Of a stretch of DNA of 64,000 nucleotides, positions 52,332 through 64,000 are shown one piece after another. A program made the translations under genes and the position numbers. The DNA is from Lachnospiraceae bacterium (GTDB lineage: Bacteria > Bacillota > Clostridia > Lachnospirales > Lachnospiraceae): the NCBI GenBank assembly GCA_022793065.1, contig JAAWCE010000065.1, positions 1-64,000 of the forward strand. Direction: 5' to 3'. Below the pieces are notes generated by a model. It made no database searches. It saw nothing but the letters and a program-made list of their open reading frames with translations, and had not been told where the DNA came from. Each line of letters opens with the position of its first letter. Position 1 is the first letter of the stretch.

Positions 52332-52790
52332 ATATACTTCACGTTCCTTTCCGGGGCGTGCGTTTTTTGCAGCATAATTTCTTTTTACTGATTTCCGGAT
52401 AATTATGCCGATAAAAAACGCCGTGAAGGAATATCTTTCACAGCATCATCAAAATTTATATGGGGTAACGATTGCGGCCTATGACAGGTCTGACAACTGA
52501 AACATCCCATGCTGTTCAAAATAATCCCAACTTAACAGGTACACAAAAAACACCGATTGCCAGACAAAGATTTCTCCGGCATCCGCATGTTTTGTCTATT
52601 TGTTTGTTGGAATCGTATTACATGGGGTCCTCCAATCTGAAGCCAAAAGATGGCTGACTGATATTTTTACTCTTTTAAATATATCATCAAACCGAACTTT
52701 TGTAAATATGTAATACACACAAAGACAAAATACACTGTGAACGGTGGTAATCAGAGCCTTTTCTGAATTTAAGGAATTTTTAATCATCTA
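52332..52790. other. Gene-free region upstream of the RNA-repair cassette
   Basis: About 460 bases with no supported gene. It holds the long inverted repeat at 52360-52421 (see next entry). Two weak ORFs of about 61-63 codons (52472-52657 plus, 52596-52787 minus) lack RBS and look random. AT-rich near 52650-52720. No transposase traces. Confidence 0.5.
52360..52421. repeat. Long inverted repeat next to the RNA ligase start
   Basis: GCGTTTTTT (52360-52368) pairs with AAAAAACGC (52413-52421), and GCATAATT (52372-52379) with AATTATGC (52401-52408): 17 bp in two blocks. It ends 28 bases before the ligase start codon, so in RNA it would form a hairpin beside the ribosome site; in DNA it could be an operator. 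Confidence 0.6.
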
Positions 52791-52819
52791 TGGACAATTT
52801 TCATAAAAGTAGGTATAAT
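52791..52819 (+). promoter_or_regulatory. Promoter of the ATP synthase operon
   Basis: TGGACA (52791-52796), 17 bases, TATAAT (52814-52819). The start codon of the first gene is 42 bases downstream, and the ATG at 52790, which overlaps the promoter, is thus rejected. Confidence 0.8.
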
Positions 52820-52861
52820 GGAACAGGATGGCAGAAGGATGCGGACAGAGTAGAGGTGTGT

Positions 52862-53185
52862 ATGAAGCAGCAAAAGGATAATGACAGAGTTGTGTTTCAA
52901 TCGCTTGCCATGGTAATGCAGTTTGGCCTGAATATGTTGGTGCCAATCTGTATCATGTCTGCTCTGGGCATATGGATTGACGGAAAATTGGGGACTTCCT
53001 GGGTTACAATCGTGCTGTTTGTGGTGGGAGCCATAGCGGGAGGGCAGAACATTTACCATATGGCAAGACGAATAAGCGGCGGAACGGACGGGGAGGGACC
53101 CATAGGTGAAGGGGAACCGGGGGTAAATAAGGTTCAAAAAGGTGGTTCTTGTGAAAATAACCGGGCGGCTGAAAAAGATGAATAG
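52862..53185 (+). CDS. AtpZ/AtpI-type small membrane protein
   Basis: 107 residues from the ATG at 52862 (GAGG five bases ahead). Two membrane segments (MQFGLNMLVPICIMSALGIWI and VTIVLFVVGAIAGGQNIYHM) with the short GTSW turn match the AtpZ/AtpI family that precedes ATP synthase genes and may aid Mg2+/Ca2+ uptake or c-ring assembly. The Gly/Glu-rich tail is extra. Overlaps the next gene by 35 bases in another frame. Confidence 0.75.
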   Translation: MKQQKDNDRVVFQSLAMVMQFGLNMLVPICIMSALGIWIDGKLGTSWVTIVLFVVGAIAGGQNIYHMARRISGGTDGEGPIGEGEPGVNKVQKGGSCENNRAAEKDE

Positions 53186-53603
53186 GACGCTTCTGGAAAT
53201 GCAGGCGGGAATGTTGTTTTTCGGTCTGGTATGCCAGATAGCGGGTGTTTTTTTTGTGGATAATCAGGGGTATTATGCGGCCAGCCTCTGGTTTGGGATT
53301 GCGTTTGCCTTTGTGGCCAGTATTCATATGTACAGGACGTTGGATAGGGCGTTGTTATTCGGCGCGGATGCGTCCAAACTGGTGACGAGAGGATATATGT
53401 TCCGCTATGTGGTATTTGCGGCGGCGCTGGTTCTGGTGGCGCTGACGGAAGTGATGAATCCCATAATCTTCTTTCTGGGTTATATGAGTTTGAAAGTAAC
53501 GGCATATCTTCAGCCGATTACTCATAAATTATGCAATAAGCTGTTCCATGAGACGGACCCGGTTCCGGAGCCATTACCGGAAGAGGATGGTTTGCAGTCA
53601 TAG
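53151..53603 (+). CDS. ATP synthase subunit I-like protein
   Basis: 150 residues from GTG at 53151 (AAAAGGTGG ahead; ATG at 53178 is also possible). Four membrane segments (GMLFFGLVCQIAGVFFV; ASLWFGIAFAFVASIHMY; MFRYVVFAAALVLVALTEV; PIIFFLGYMSLKVTAYLQ) match the AtpI/UncI group. It likely helps assemble the c-ring. The presence of both a short and a long I-type gene before atpB is typical for some clostridia. Confidence 0.72.
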   Translation: MKITGRLKKMNRTLLEMQAGMLFFGLVCQIAGVFFVDNQGYYAASLWFGIAFAFVASIHMYRTLDRALLFGADASKLVTRGYMFRYVVFAAALVLVALTEVMNPIIFFLGYMSLKVTAYLQPITHKLCNKLFHETDPVPEPLPEEDGLQS

Positions 53604-53679
53604 TTCATATCCTTTGGATGTATGAGGCTTTGAAGGAATTTGGACAGCTACCAAAATATTATAAGGAGGAGGTGATAGG

Positions 53680-54420
53680 ATGGAACATGGCATTTTGCTA
53701 TCTGGTGGGTCTGATGTGGATTTTATGATTCATGGGGTATTTCAATATTCCTTTTTTGGTCATCAGGTGTGGATTACAACTTCTCATATCTGTGTGTTCA
53801 TTGTAATGCTGATTCTGGTGATTTTTGCCATAGCGGCCAACAGGTGTATGGCGAAGGCTTCTGAGGTACCGGGCGGTTTTCAGAATGTATTGGAATTGAT
53901 TGTGGAAATGCTGGATAATATGGTAAGTAGTTCCATGGGGCAGGCTGCGGCCAGATATTCCAATTACATCGGAACCATATTTATTTTTATTTTGTTCAGC
54001 AATATATCAGGTTTGCTGGGACTGCGGCCGCCTACTGCGGACTATGGCGTGACGCTGCCTTTGGCGCTTTTGACGTTTTCATTGATTCATTACAATAAAT
54101 GGAAATATCAAAAGCCGGTGACAATCTGGAAAGACCTGTGTTCACCGCTGCCGCCCTGGCTGCCAATCTGGCTTCCGATAAATGTGGTGAGTATGTTTGC
54201 GGTACCTGTATCGTTGTCTTTGCGTTTGTTCGCAAACGTTTTGTCCGGTACGGCAATGATGGCTTTGATTTATGGGCTGTTAGGATGGATTGCCACGGCA
54301 TGGCCGGCGGTGCTGCACGTATATTTTGATTTGTTCTCCGGAGCAATTCAGACTTATGTGTTCTGTATGCTGACAATGACGTACATTTCAAATGAAATCG
54401 GTGACGGCACCAGAAGATAG
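53680..54420 (+). CDS. atpB: ATP synthase subunit a
   Basis: 246 residues, five to six membrane segments. The key helix shows SLRLFANVLSGTAMM with the essential Arg (about residue 181) facing the c-ring, and FDLFSGAIQTYVFCMLTMTYI at the end. It forms the ion half-channels. RBS AGGAGGAGG. Follows the I-type gene by 76 bases. Confidence 0.95.
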   Translation: MEHGILLSGGSDVDFMIHGVFQYSFFGHQVWITTSHICVFIVMLILVIFAIAANRCMAKASEVPGGFQNVLELIVEMLDNMVSSSMGQAAARYSNYIGTIFIFILFSNISGLLGLRPPTADYGVTLPLALLTFSLIHYNKWKYQKPVTIWKDLCSPLPPWLPIWLPINVVSMFAVPVSLSLRLFANVLSGTAMMALIYGLLGWIATAWPAVLHVYFDLFSGAIQTYVFCMLTMTYISNEIGDGTRR

Positions 54421-54484
54421 TGTGCGGAATGGATGTTTCGTTTGAGTTGTCGCAAAACGGCAGGTGAAAAAGGTTCCAAATTAA

Positions 54485-54769
<285 letters not shown>

Positions 54770-54810
54770 GATAAGTGGAGAGCTTATAGGAGGCAGAAAG
54801 GAGGCAAAGA

Positions 54811-55340
54811 ATGATACTTTTAACAGGGGGCGAGTCCATGTCGAGACTTTTTGACCTGGACTGGCAGCTGATGGCCGATGCTATTCTGATGATTATCGCT
54901 ATCTTTTTCCTGTTCCTGATTATGAGCTATTTTCTGTTTAATCCTGTGAGGAAGATGCTCAACGGCCGCAAAGAGAAAATTCAAGGCGAGCTGGAGACGG
55001 CAAAGCAGGATATGGAGAATGCGCAAAAGCTGAAGGGGGAATATGAGGCAAAACTGAAAGAGATAGATAAGGAAGCGGAAAGTATTCTCAGCGAAGCCCG
55101 CAAAAAGGCTTTACACAATGAAAACCAGATTATTGCCCAGGCGAAGGAAGAGGCGGCGCGTATTCTGGAGAGGGCACGTGTGGAGGCAGAGCTTGAGCGG
55201 CAGAAGCTGTCAGATGATGTAAAGAGAGAAATAATTTCCGTTGCATCCCTTATGGCCGGCAAGGTAGTAGCAGTTTCTATTGATACTACAGTGCAAAATC
55301 AACTGATTGACGAGACCTTAAAGGAAATGGGTGATAAGAC

Positions 55341-55353
<13 letters not shown>
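54811..55353 (+). CDS. atpF: ATP synthase subunit b
   Basis: 180 residues. One N-terminal membrane helix (about residues 20-45), then a long charged coiled coil (EKIQGELETAKQDMENAQKL onward) that forms the peripheral stalk, ending with a helical delta-binding part. RBS AAAGGAGG six bases ahead. It overlaps atpH by 13 bases. Confidence 0.94.
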
Positions 55354-57429
<2,076 letters not shown>

Positions 57430-57485
57430 AAAGAGAGTAACTTTTCGGCGCTGTGAAGGGCTGAAAAGGACAAGAGGGATAGAAT

Positions 57486-58400
57486 ATGGCATCAATGCGT
57501 GATATAAAGCGCCGCAAGAGCAGTATTCAGGGGACACAGCAGATTACGAAAGCGATGAAGCTGGTGTCCACGGTAAAGCTGCAGCGGGCCAGGGCAAGCG
57601 CAGAGCGTTCCAAGGACTATTTTACCTGTATGTTTGACACGGTGAACAGTATATTGAAACGTGTAGGACATGTGGAGCATAAGTATCTTGCGTCTAGTAC
57701 CTCAGAGGACTCTGCGGGAGCGGAACATCCGGATGGAGCAAAGAAAAAGGCTGTGATTGTGATTACCTCTAACAGGGGGCTGGCCGGAGGATATAATTCC
57801 AATGTAATTAAGCTGATTACAAGGCATCCTGTGTGGAAAAAAGAGGATTTACAGGTCTATTGTCTCGGAAATAAGGGGCGGGAGGCATTTACACGGTCCG
57901 GTTACGAGGTGAAGGACTGCAACAGTGATATTGTGGAGAGTCCGGTTTACGCGGACGCAATGGTATTGTCGGAGAGACTTCTGAAATCATTTGCAGAGGG
58001 TGAGATCGGAGAGATATATCTGGCATACACCGCTTTTAAAAATACGGTCAGCCATATACCTACGCTGCTTCGTCTTCTTCCGGTGGACACAGGCAATTCT
58101 AAGGAGGAATCGGGAGAAAATACTGAGACCAAAGAGGCGTCTGCGGTAATGAATTTTGAGCCGGAAGATACGGAAGCGTTGGATATGCTGATACCAAAGT
58201 ATGTCACAAGCCTGATTTATGGCGCGCTGCGGGAGGCCATTGCCAGTGAAAACGGAGCCCGTATGCAGGCCATGGACAGTGCTACCAGCAACGCGGAAGA
58301 AATCATAAGCGATTTGACGTTGAAATATAACAGAGCCCGTCAGGGATCTATCACACAGGAGCTGACAGAGATTATTGCCGGAGCAGAAGCTTTGGGATAA
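57486..58400 (+). CDS. atpG: ATP synthase subunit gamma
   Basis: 304 residues. N-terminal SMRDIKRRKSSIQGTQQITKAMKLV and C-terminal MDSATSNAEEIISDLTLKYNRARQ helices form the rotating shaft; ITSNRGLAGGYN is the conserved core. Two hydrophilic insertions (about residues 68-85 with Ser/Glu/Asp, and about 205-222 with Lys/Glu/Ser/Thr) make it longer than the usual 285-290. A 142-base gap with a small CCGC/GCGG hairpin separates it from atpD. Confidence 0.94.
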   Translation: MASMRDIKRRKSSIQGTQQITKAMKLVSTVKLQRARASAERSKDYFTCMFDTVNSILKRVGHVEHKYLASSTSEDSAGAEHPDGAKKKAVIVITSNRGLAGGYNSNVIKLITRHPVWKKEDLQVYCLGNKGREAFTRSGYEVKDCNSDIVESPVYADAMVLSERLLKSFAEGEIGEIYLAYTAFKNTVSHIPTLLRLLPVDTGNSKEESGENTETKEASAVMNFEPEDTEALDMLIPKYVTSLIYGALREAIASENGARMQAMDSATSNAEEIISDLTLKYNRARQGSITQELTEIIAGAEALG

Positions 58401-58539
58401 GGATGGCGGTCTTCGGGCGGCACTGTGAAAATGTTGTAAAACAGATGGTTCTGATGTCGTTGGCGGAGGATGCTTCCGGTGTGTGGCAAGATAAATGACA
58501 AAATAATACATGAATAGATTTTTGAATGTAATGAATTAG

Positions 58540-59970
<1,431 letters not shown>

Positions 59971-60002
59971 GCATGTAAGAGGGATTTCGATGGAGGGAAA
60001 AT

Positions 60003-60407
60003 ATGGCAGATAAAAATGGCTTTCTTCTGCGTATCATTACTCCTGACAGGGTATTTTATGAAAATCAGGTTGATATGGTGGAATTTAATACCACGGAAGG
60101 CGAGATTGGTATATTGCCGGGACATATTCCCATGACAGTGATCGTGAAGCCCGGTATATTAAATATCAGCGAGCCGGAGGCGGATAAAGAAGCCGCACTG
60201 CACGCAGGTTTTGCGGAAATTCTGCCGGAGAGTGTAACAATTCTTGCGGAGATTGTGGAATGGCCGGGCGAGATTGATGAAAAACGTGCAATGGCGGCAA
60301 AAGATCGTGCGGAGGAACGTCTGCACAACAGGACGCCGGAGACGGACATTGCCAGAGCTGAGACCGCATTACAGAGGGCTTTGGCCAGGATTCAGGTATT
60401 GAAGTAG
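60003..60407 (+). CDS. atpC: ATP synthase subunit epsilon
   Basis: 134 residues. Beta-sandwich N-terminal domain (ITPDRVFYENQVDMVEFNTT, GEIGILPGHIP) followed by a C-terminal two-helix hairpin (RAMAAKDRAEERLHNRTPE), which may inhibit ATP hydrolysis. RBS GGAGGG. Last gene of the operon; no obvious terminator follows. Confidence 0.95.
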   Translation: MADKNGFLLRIITPDRVFYENQVDMVEFNTTEGEIGILPGHIPMTVIVKPGILNISEPEADKEAALHAGFAEILPESVTILAEIVEWPGEIDEKRAMAAKDRAEERLHNRTPETDIARAETALQRALARIQVLK

Positions 60408-60524
60408 ATTTGACAGACGTAAGATACCGTTGTGGGCGGGTGAAGAAATATTTGGTGTGGCCGGATAAGTAACAATTGGATGAAAACACGCATATGCTGT
60501 TAAAAAACCGAAAGAAGAATGCAT

Positions 60525-60926
60525 ATGGAATTTCATTCTAAATTATTACAGCCGTTGCCCGAAAGTAAAGAAAGGGGCTGGAATGGGCCCCTTCCTTTTT
60601 ATATGACCTATCCTGGTTATTGCGGAGGGAGACAGGAAGAGAAACTGTTACAAGATTTGGAATATCTGCAACAACTGTACCCCAATGATGTAAAACGCTG
60701 TCAAATCAGGATAGCGGAGATTTTAGATAAAGCAGATTATGAAGGCAGTATGATATATGATGAATACCCTGACAGATGCAGCCTGCAGGCTTTGGCAAGC
60801 TCAATTTGTGGAATTCTGGAGCGGGAAACGCAGAAACCTCCTATGGAAGATATGATTATTATACTTTTGTTTAATGAGGTCTATAAACGTAGGCATGGAG
60901 GACGCAGGGGAAAAATATATTATTGA
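60525..60926 (+). CDS. Conserved hypothetical protein (unknown function)
   Basis: 133 residues from ATG at 60525 (AAAGAAG ahead; the ATG at 60519 is too close). Distinct motifs PLPFYMTYPGYCGGRQEE and YPNDVKRCQIRIAEILDKAD, then YEGSMIYDEYPDR, look conserved by their composition, but no domain is recognised. Soluble, helical, with a charged C terminus (YKRRHGGRRGKIYY). It begins 118 bases after atpC and precedes a methyltransferase by 15 bases, so the two are cotranscribed. I recall similar unnamed proteins in Lachnospiraceae. Confidence 0.65.
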   Translation: MEFHSKLLQPLPESKERGWNGPLPFYMTYPGYCGGRQEEKLLQDLEYLQQLYPNDVKRCQIRIAEILDKADYEGSMIYDEYPDRCSLQALASSICGILERETQKPPMEDMIIILLFNEVYKRRHGGRRGKIYY

Positions 60927-60941
60927 AAATATAAGGAAATT

Positions 60942-62099
60942 ATGGATGAACTGAGAGAACTGTTCCGGCAAGTGCTGGACGAGAATTTAATAAGGATTGT
61001 ACTCAGCAATACCCGTGATGAGGCACAGGGGACGAAAGTGAAGATTCGTCCGGTGATAATCAGGGGAGTGCTGAGTTTTCAAGAGACACTGTATCGAGGG
61101 ACACAGGTATTTCATTCTAATTTTGGCAAGGATGAAATGTCCCATCGATTACGGGAGTATATGGAGAGATTGTTTCGTCAGGCCCAGGTGGACGGACGTT
61201 TGGAAGATGCGACTGTTTTGATCAGCAAAAAAGGAGCGGTCAAGATAAAGCGCCGCCGCAAACCTGACGGTAAAGCGGCGCGGGAACAACAAGATTTATC
61301 CCATGACCGTACCAAACAATATATTTTGCAAGAAGGAACACCCATTGATTTCCTGATAGAACTGGGGGTCCAAAATACGGACGGGCGTATTGTAAAAGCA
61401 AAGTATGATAAATTCCGGCAGATTAATCGTTACCTTGAATTTATAGAGGATATTTTGGATAAGCTTCCTGCGGACAAAACACTTCACATTGTGGATTTTG
61501 GCTGTGGGAAGTCTTATTTGACGTTTGCACTATATTATTATCTGCATAATCTGCAGCAAAGGGATATTCATGTTACCGGATTGGATTTGAAAAAAGATGT
61601 AATTATGCGTTGTCAGAAATTGGCTGATGAGCTGCATTATCATAATCTGGAATTTCTGCAAGGGGATATCAGCAGCTTTCAGGGAACGGAACATGTGGAC
61701 ATGGTGGTATCTCTTCACGCATGTGATAAGGCTACGGATTATGCTTTGGAAAAGGCAGTCAAGTGGGGGGCTGGAGTTATTTTGGCGGTACCTTGCTGTC
61801 AGCATGAATTGAATCAACAAATATCCTGCAGCAAACTGCAGCCCATCTTGAAATATGGAATTATCAAGGAGCGTATGGCGGCGTTGATCACGGATGCAAT
61901 CAGGGCGAACTTGTTGGAAGAAAATGGTTATGAGACACAGATTTTAGAGTTTATTGATATGGAACATACCCCTAAAAATCTTATGATTCGGGCGGTAAAA
62001 GCGTCCGGAATACGGCCCAAATCTGCCGTTTGTCCGGATGGAAGCCGGGAAGTCATGGAGTTTTTACATTTGAATCCTACCTTGAAGGAGTTGCTATGA
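60942..62099 (+). CDS. Methyltransf_32-type SAM-dependent methyltransferase
   Basis: 385 residues. N-terminal half with a positively charged region (KIKRRRKPDGKAARE) precedes a SAM fold: HIVDFGCGKSYLTFALYYYL (loop at about 184-203), TGLDLKKDVI and VPCCQHELNQQ. The C-G-K glycine loop and CCQH match bacterial proteins related to eukaryotic METTL25/GSTCD, whose substrate may be rRNA or protein. Overlaps the following gene by four bases (ATGA). Confidence 0.78.
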   Translation: MDELRELFRQVLDENLIRIVLSNTRDEAQGTKVKIRPVIIRGVLSFQETLYRGTQVFHSNFGKDEMSHRLREYMERLFRQAQVDGRLEDATVLISKKGAVKIKRRRKPDGKAAREQQDLSHDRTKQYILQEGTPIDFLIELGVQNTDGRIVKAKYDKFRQINRYLEFIEDILDKLPADKTLHIVDFGCGKSYLTFALYYYLHNLQQRDIHVTGLDLKKDVIMRCQKLADELHYHNLEFLQGDISSFQGTEHVDMVVSLHACDKATDYALEKAVKWGAGVILAVPCCQHELNQQISCSKLQPILKYGIIKERMAALITDAIRANLLEENGYETQILEFIDMEHTPKNLMIRAVKASGIRPKSAVCPDGSREVMEFLHLNPTLKELL

Positions 62100-64000
62100 G
62101 AAAAAGTTTGATAAGGCTTTTTGTTTTTTGCGGCACTTTTCTATTGGCATTGGTTGCTATCAGTAAAATTATGAATAAGGATCATGATAATTTGACTATG
62201 GAAATGGCACCGGCGACGCTGCCCTTAGTGACTATGGTAATGGATGGGATAGAATACAATCAGCTTCATGGTGTCGCCAATACTACAGACATTGCTTTTC
62301 AGAGGGATACTATCACATTGCTGGGTGAGACAAGAAATACCGGTTTTGTGGTTGATACTTATGGGCAGGATGTAAGCGGAGTTTCCATAGAGGTAAGGAC
62401 CATAGACGGCGAAAGGCTCATTGAAGACACGGAAATCGGAGAATTGACAAGAGAAGGAGATCAAATCAAAGGGGATATTGCATTAAAGGATTTGATTGAG
62501 AAGGACAAGGAGTATGCGCTGGTAATTGTCTTGCATCTGGAGGGAAGGCAGGTGTCATATTATACCAGGGTTCTGTGGAGCGACCGGGTGTACGGCGAGG
62601 AAAAACTGAGCTTTTGTATTGATTTTCATGAGAAATTGTACGACAGAGAGGCTGCAAGAGATCTGGCAATCTATTTGGAGACAAATTCTAAATTGGAGGA
62701 TAACAGTTCCTTTCATAAGGTGAACATTCACAGCAGTTTCCGACAGATTACCTGGGGGAATCTGGATGTGGAGCAAGTGGGGGAGTTTTCCATTCGGCTG
62801 ACGGAGATTGCGGAACAGACCGCATCCTTGCGGGCTAATTATATTGTGTCTACAGCGGAGGGAAATCGTACAACATGGTATCTGGTTGAAGATTTTTATC
62901 GTCTTCGTTATACGGTGGACAGAATGTATCTGTTGGATTATGAGAGAACTATGACGCAGATACCTGATGCGGAACAGATTTGTGCCAATGATAAAATATT
63001 GCTGGGAATCACCGGTGTGGATGTACCCATGTTGGAAAGCGATGACGGAAATGTTGTAGTGTTTCAGGCCGCCAACCGATTGTTCAGCTATAATTCCTCC
63101 AGCAACAGTCTGGTGAAAATTTTCAGCTTTTACGATAAAGAGAATGGGGACGCCCGTACAATGTATGCGGGACATGCCATAAAGGCATTGGCTGTGGATG
63201 AGGGGGGAAGCGTACAGTTTGCCGTTTATGGTTATATGAATCGCGGGAGACATGAAGGAGAGGTAGGAGTACAGCTTTATACCTATAATGGCTCCCAAAA
63301 TACCATAGAAGAGTTGGTATATATTCCATATGATAAGACATATGCTGTTTTAGCTGCACAGATGGAACAGCTTTTGTACCTGAACCGTGAACAGCAGTTG
63401 TATCTGGTATTGGATCATGTTTTATATGGAGTTGACTTGACGGAAAAGACATATTCAAAGCTGTTGGAAATTACCCAGGATGAGGGGCTGTTAATTTCAG
63501 ATAATAACAGGATAGCAGTGTGGGCGGATGGAGAGGACATCTATGATAATACGGCTTTATATATTAGAAATCTGGGGAATGATGTGCAGAAAACCATTTC
63601 CGTTCCGGAAGGGGAGTCTATTCGTCCTTTGGGATTTATGGGGGAAGATGTAATCTATGGAGTGGCATATACGGAAGATATCAGAGAAGAAAGTTCGGGC
63701 GGAATGTTTTTTCCTATGTATAAGATATGTATTCGCAGCGCTTCGGGAGAACTGTTGAAGGAGTATAGTCAACAGGATATCTATGTGACAGACTGTACAA
63801 TTACGGATAATCAAATTACGCTGGAGCGGGTAAGACGTTTGGAATCCGGAATATACCAGGAAGATGTGCAAGACCATATTATGAATAATGTGGAAGAGGA
63901 TGAGGGAAGAAATCATATTGTGTCTGCGGATATTGACAAATATGAGCGCTATGTGGAGATACAGACCAGAAAGGATATAGACAATAAAAGTTTAAAGATT
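62096..64000 (+). CDS. Membrane-anchored extracellular protein, incomplete at window end
   Basis: 635 codons are open to the last base with no stop. Start at 62096, ribosome site AAGGAG, overlapping the methyltransferase stop as ATGA. The N terminus is a signal anchor (SLIRLFVFCGTFLLALVAIS), so most of it is outside the membrane. A beta-rich region with repeats of aromatic and Asp residues follows. No domain recognised. Lachnospiraceae have similar large unnamed proteins; function unknown. Confidence 0.7.
   Translation, partial: MRKSLIRLFVFCGTFLLALVAISKIMNKDHDNLTMEMAPATLPLVTMVMDGIEYNQLHGVANTTDIAFQRDTITLLGETRNTGFVVDTYGQDVSGVSIEVRTIDGERLIEDTEIGELTREGDQIKGDIALKDLIEKDKEYALVIVLHLEGRQVSYYTRVLWSDRVYGEEKLSFCIDFHEKLYDREAARDLAIYLETNSKLEDNSSFHKVNIHSSFRQITWGNLDVEQVGEFSIRLTEIAEQTASLRANYIVSTAEGNRTTWYLVEDFYRLRYTVDRMYLLDYERTMTQIPDAEQICANDKILLGITGVDVPMLESDDGNVVVFQAANRLFSYNSSSNSLVKIFSFYDKENGDARTMYAGHAIKALAVDEGGSVQFAVYGYMNRGRHEGEVGVQLYTYNGSQNTIEELVYIPYDKTYAVLAAQMEQLLYLNREQQLYLVLDHVLYGVDLTEKTYSKLLEITQDEGLLISDNNRIAVWADGEDIYDNTALYIRNLGNDVQKTISVPEGESIRPLGFMGEDVIYGVAYTEDIREESSGGMFFPMYKICIRSASGELLKEYSQQDIYVTDCTITDNQITLERVRRLESGIYQEDVQDHIMNNVEEDEGRNHIVSADIDKYERYVEIQTRKDIDNKSLKI

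Noticed and set aside
52472-52787. Two ORFs of 61 and 63 codons upstream of the ATP synthase operon
   Set aside because: No ribosome site, no recognisable domain, and overlapping each other on opposite strands.

Overview
The window reads as a chromosomal segment of a low-to-mid GC Gram-positive anaerobe of the class Clostridia, most likely a gut Lachnospiraceae. Support: a CIRCE-controlled hrcA-grpE-dnaK-dnaJ locus, Fur followed by a TTG-started RNase J, the IreB-RuvX-DUF1292 block, a type III glutamine synthetase, an HPr-like protein, CD3324- and CD1871A-type small proteins known from clostridia, a bile salt hydrolase, and an F-type ATP synthase whose c subunit carries the residues of Na+-binding rotors. 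No phage, CRISPR array, rRNA or complete insertion sequence is visible.

Layout. 1-5100 is accessory and AT-rich: a frameshifted tnpW-like remnant, a GNAT acetyltransferase, a nucleotidyltransferase, a cut-off P-loop kinase lying tail-to-tail on a transglutaminase-like gene, a small alpha/beta-barrel protein with an AraC-GyrI regulator, and an alkyltransferase-like protein. 5100-8600 holds a minus-strand TerD/AIM24 stress pair behind a duplicated promoter/inverted-repeat element, an orphan protein, a broken small membrane ORF and a CD3324-type HTH protein. 8600-16700 has a polysaccharide deacetylase, glycerol kinase, a DUF6323/DUF6179 pair, an aminotransferase, a patatin phospholipase, UppP and a Lys/Ala-rich protein. 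16870-25800 is the heat-shock operon followed by an O-antigen-ligase-like membrane protein, PrmA and RsmE. 25840-29340 encodes two exported proteins (glucosaminidase and lipoprotein).

29577-42960 is mostly RNA modification and housekeeping: cysteine desulfurase-ThiI, MtaB, IreB-RuvX-DUF1292, Fur-RNase J-YlbF, an MltG-like fragment, TrmR and a U32 protein (wobble-uridine 5-hydroxylation/methoxylation), then a thioredoxin lipoprotein-CXXC peptide-ferredoxin redox operon and the bile salt hydrolase. 43134-50370 has glutamine synthetase III, a long structured hairpin, an HD-GYP c-di-GMP phosphodiesterase, tRNA-Gln(CUG), a CPBP protease, an acyl-ACP thioesterase and CvfB. 50391-52331 (minus) is a two-gene RNA-repair cassette: RNA ligase plus a fused HD-phosphohydrolase/P-loop kinase. 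52791-60407 is a complete ATP synthase operon led by two small I-like membrane proteins. The window ends with an unknown small protein, a Methyltransf_32-type methyltransferase and an incomplete membrane-anchored protein.

Most unusual signals: the RNA-repair cassette with a long inverted repeat just upstream; a sequence block (CATATGRAATC..AGTTGACA) present three times in two divergent promoter regions; a 38-base palindrome present twice; the 100-base hairpin after glnN; and the trx-CXXC-ferredoxin operon with a 50-residue gene that overlaps its neighbour. Function calls rest on motifs and remembered family resemblance; no database search was possible.
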